Both the position numbers and the translations under genes were made by a program. Under the pieces are notes generated by a model. It did not search any database, was not told the origin of the DNA, and saw only the letters and a list, made by a program, of their open reading frames with translations. 64,000 bases of DNA from Hellea sp. (GTDB lineage: Bacteria > Pseudomonadota > Alphaproteobacteria > Caulobacterales > Maricaulaceae), in the NCBI GenBank assembly GCA_028224375.1, contig JAOIVW010000010.1, positions 34,335 to 98,334 of the forward strand, written 5' to 3'. The number at the start of each line of letters is the position of its first letter. Position 1 is the first letter of the stretch. Below are positions 63,833 through 64,000 of this stretch, piece after piece.

Positions 63833-64000
63833 CAGTTCTACAGGTCTTTGGACGCCCGAAGACTCAATCTCTAACGCCGAGCTCGTGCTTATGCGGATAA
63901 ATGGAACGCCGAAAACGCCGCTGAGATAGAAGCGGGCACAAAAGCCGCCCTCACCCATTCCAATGCCGAATTCATCGAAAAAGCCAGCGGCGTAAAATCG
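63819..64000 (+). pseudogene. Beta-ketoacyl-ACP synthase III-like gene, frameshifted near the start (cut by window end)
   Basis: The ATG at 63819 begins MKAVISSTGLWTPEDSISNA then ELV, which is the start of a FabH-like (KAS III) protein of the alphaproteobacterial type. After codon 23 the frame shifts: the original frame ends at a TAG at 63927, while a different frame continues AYADKWNAENAAEIEAGTKA, ALTHSN and FIEKASGVKS to the window edge. Comparing with the expected ELV-xx-(Y/F)N-AYADKWNAENAA, about 13 bases are missing around 63886-63888. Either the gene is broken or the base sequence has an error here. Whether the rest of the gene is intact lies beyond the window. Confidence 0.75.

Noticed and set aside
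55211..64000. Insertion sequence, integron or prophage as the source of the flanking repeats
   Set aside because: No transposase, integrase, attC-like site, tRNA or terminal inverted repeat was found, and the repeat copies are too diverged for a recent target-site duplication.

Overview
The window looks like chromosomal DNA from an alphaproteobacterium, probably a marine Hyphomonadaceae/Maricaulales-type organism. The support is gene content and protein style: DUF1491, DUF1415, NodT-type efflux outer membrane factors, a DivJ/PleC-type kinase and several TonB-dependent or envelope proteins. Base composition is close to half GC by eye, with a few clearly AT-richer islands. No rRNA, tRNA, CRISPR array, transposase or integrase was recognised. 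This placement is inference, because no search could be run.

Layout. 0-16 kb: start of polA (cut by the window edge), a TonB-like protein, a CHCC zinc-finger protein, a large zinc metalloprotease, an alpha/beta hydrolase, a TPR protein lying between a serine hydrolase gene and a relic of that gene's 3' end, then PPOX, DUF1415, acetylpolyamine amidohydrolase, gloB, a GIN-domain protein, DoxX and prfA. 16-26 kb: TonB-dependent receptor with TetR regulator, a giant mechanosensitive channel, and a tightly overlapping rfbC-rfbB-rfbD operon followed by a YadG-like ABC ATPase. 26-32 kb: a phosphate-uptake block (porin, pstS, terminator, pstC, pstA, pstB) with a four-half-site Pho box. 32-50 kb: MATE pump, an orphan BcsB-like protein, an atypical Nramp relative beside uxuA, two sensor kinases, an M13 peptidase and a complete RND efflux operon. 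50-54 kb: phoR, a three-half-site Pho box, phoU and phoB, about 19 kb from the pst genes they control. 54-64 kb: an accessory region with an orphan TadG-like protein, two unknown membrane proteins, a hybrid kinase, a Sel1 lipoprotein, a GEVED/DUF11 surface protein and a frameshifted FabH-like gene.

The most unusual signal is architectural. At four places an accessory gene or gene pair lies between two diverged copies of the same short sequence, and one copy belongs to the end or upstream flank of a neighbouring gene. (1) The TPR gene lies between the serine hydrolase gene and a relic encoding its last ~25 residues. (2) The Sel1 gene lies between the hybrid kinase gene and a relic encoding its last ~30 residues. 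(3) The GEVED gene lies between two copies of the FabH-like gene's upstream region. (4) A pair of unknown membrane-protein genes lies between two copies of the hybrid kinase's upstream region, which is the weakest case. In the two coding relics nearly all differences are synonymous, so each relic derives from an allele or paralogue that was under selection before it was truncated. This suggests repeated delivery of small cargos by recombination with diverged homologous DNA, without a visible mobile element.

A second regulatory theme is a TTATYG-N5-CRATAA palindrome. It occurs twice at the GIN-domain gene promoter and once at the RND efflux operon promoter, beside a TTGACT -35-like box in both places, which suggests one repressor or activator for both.
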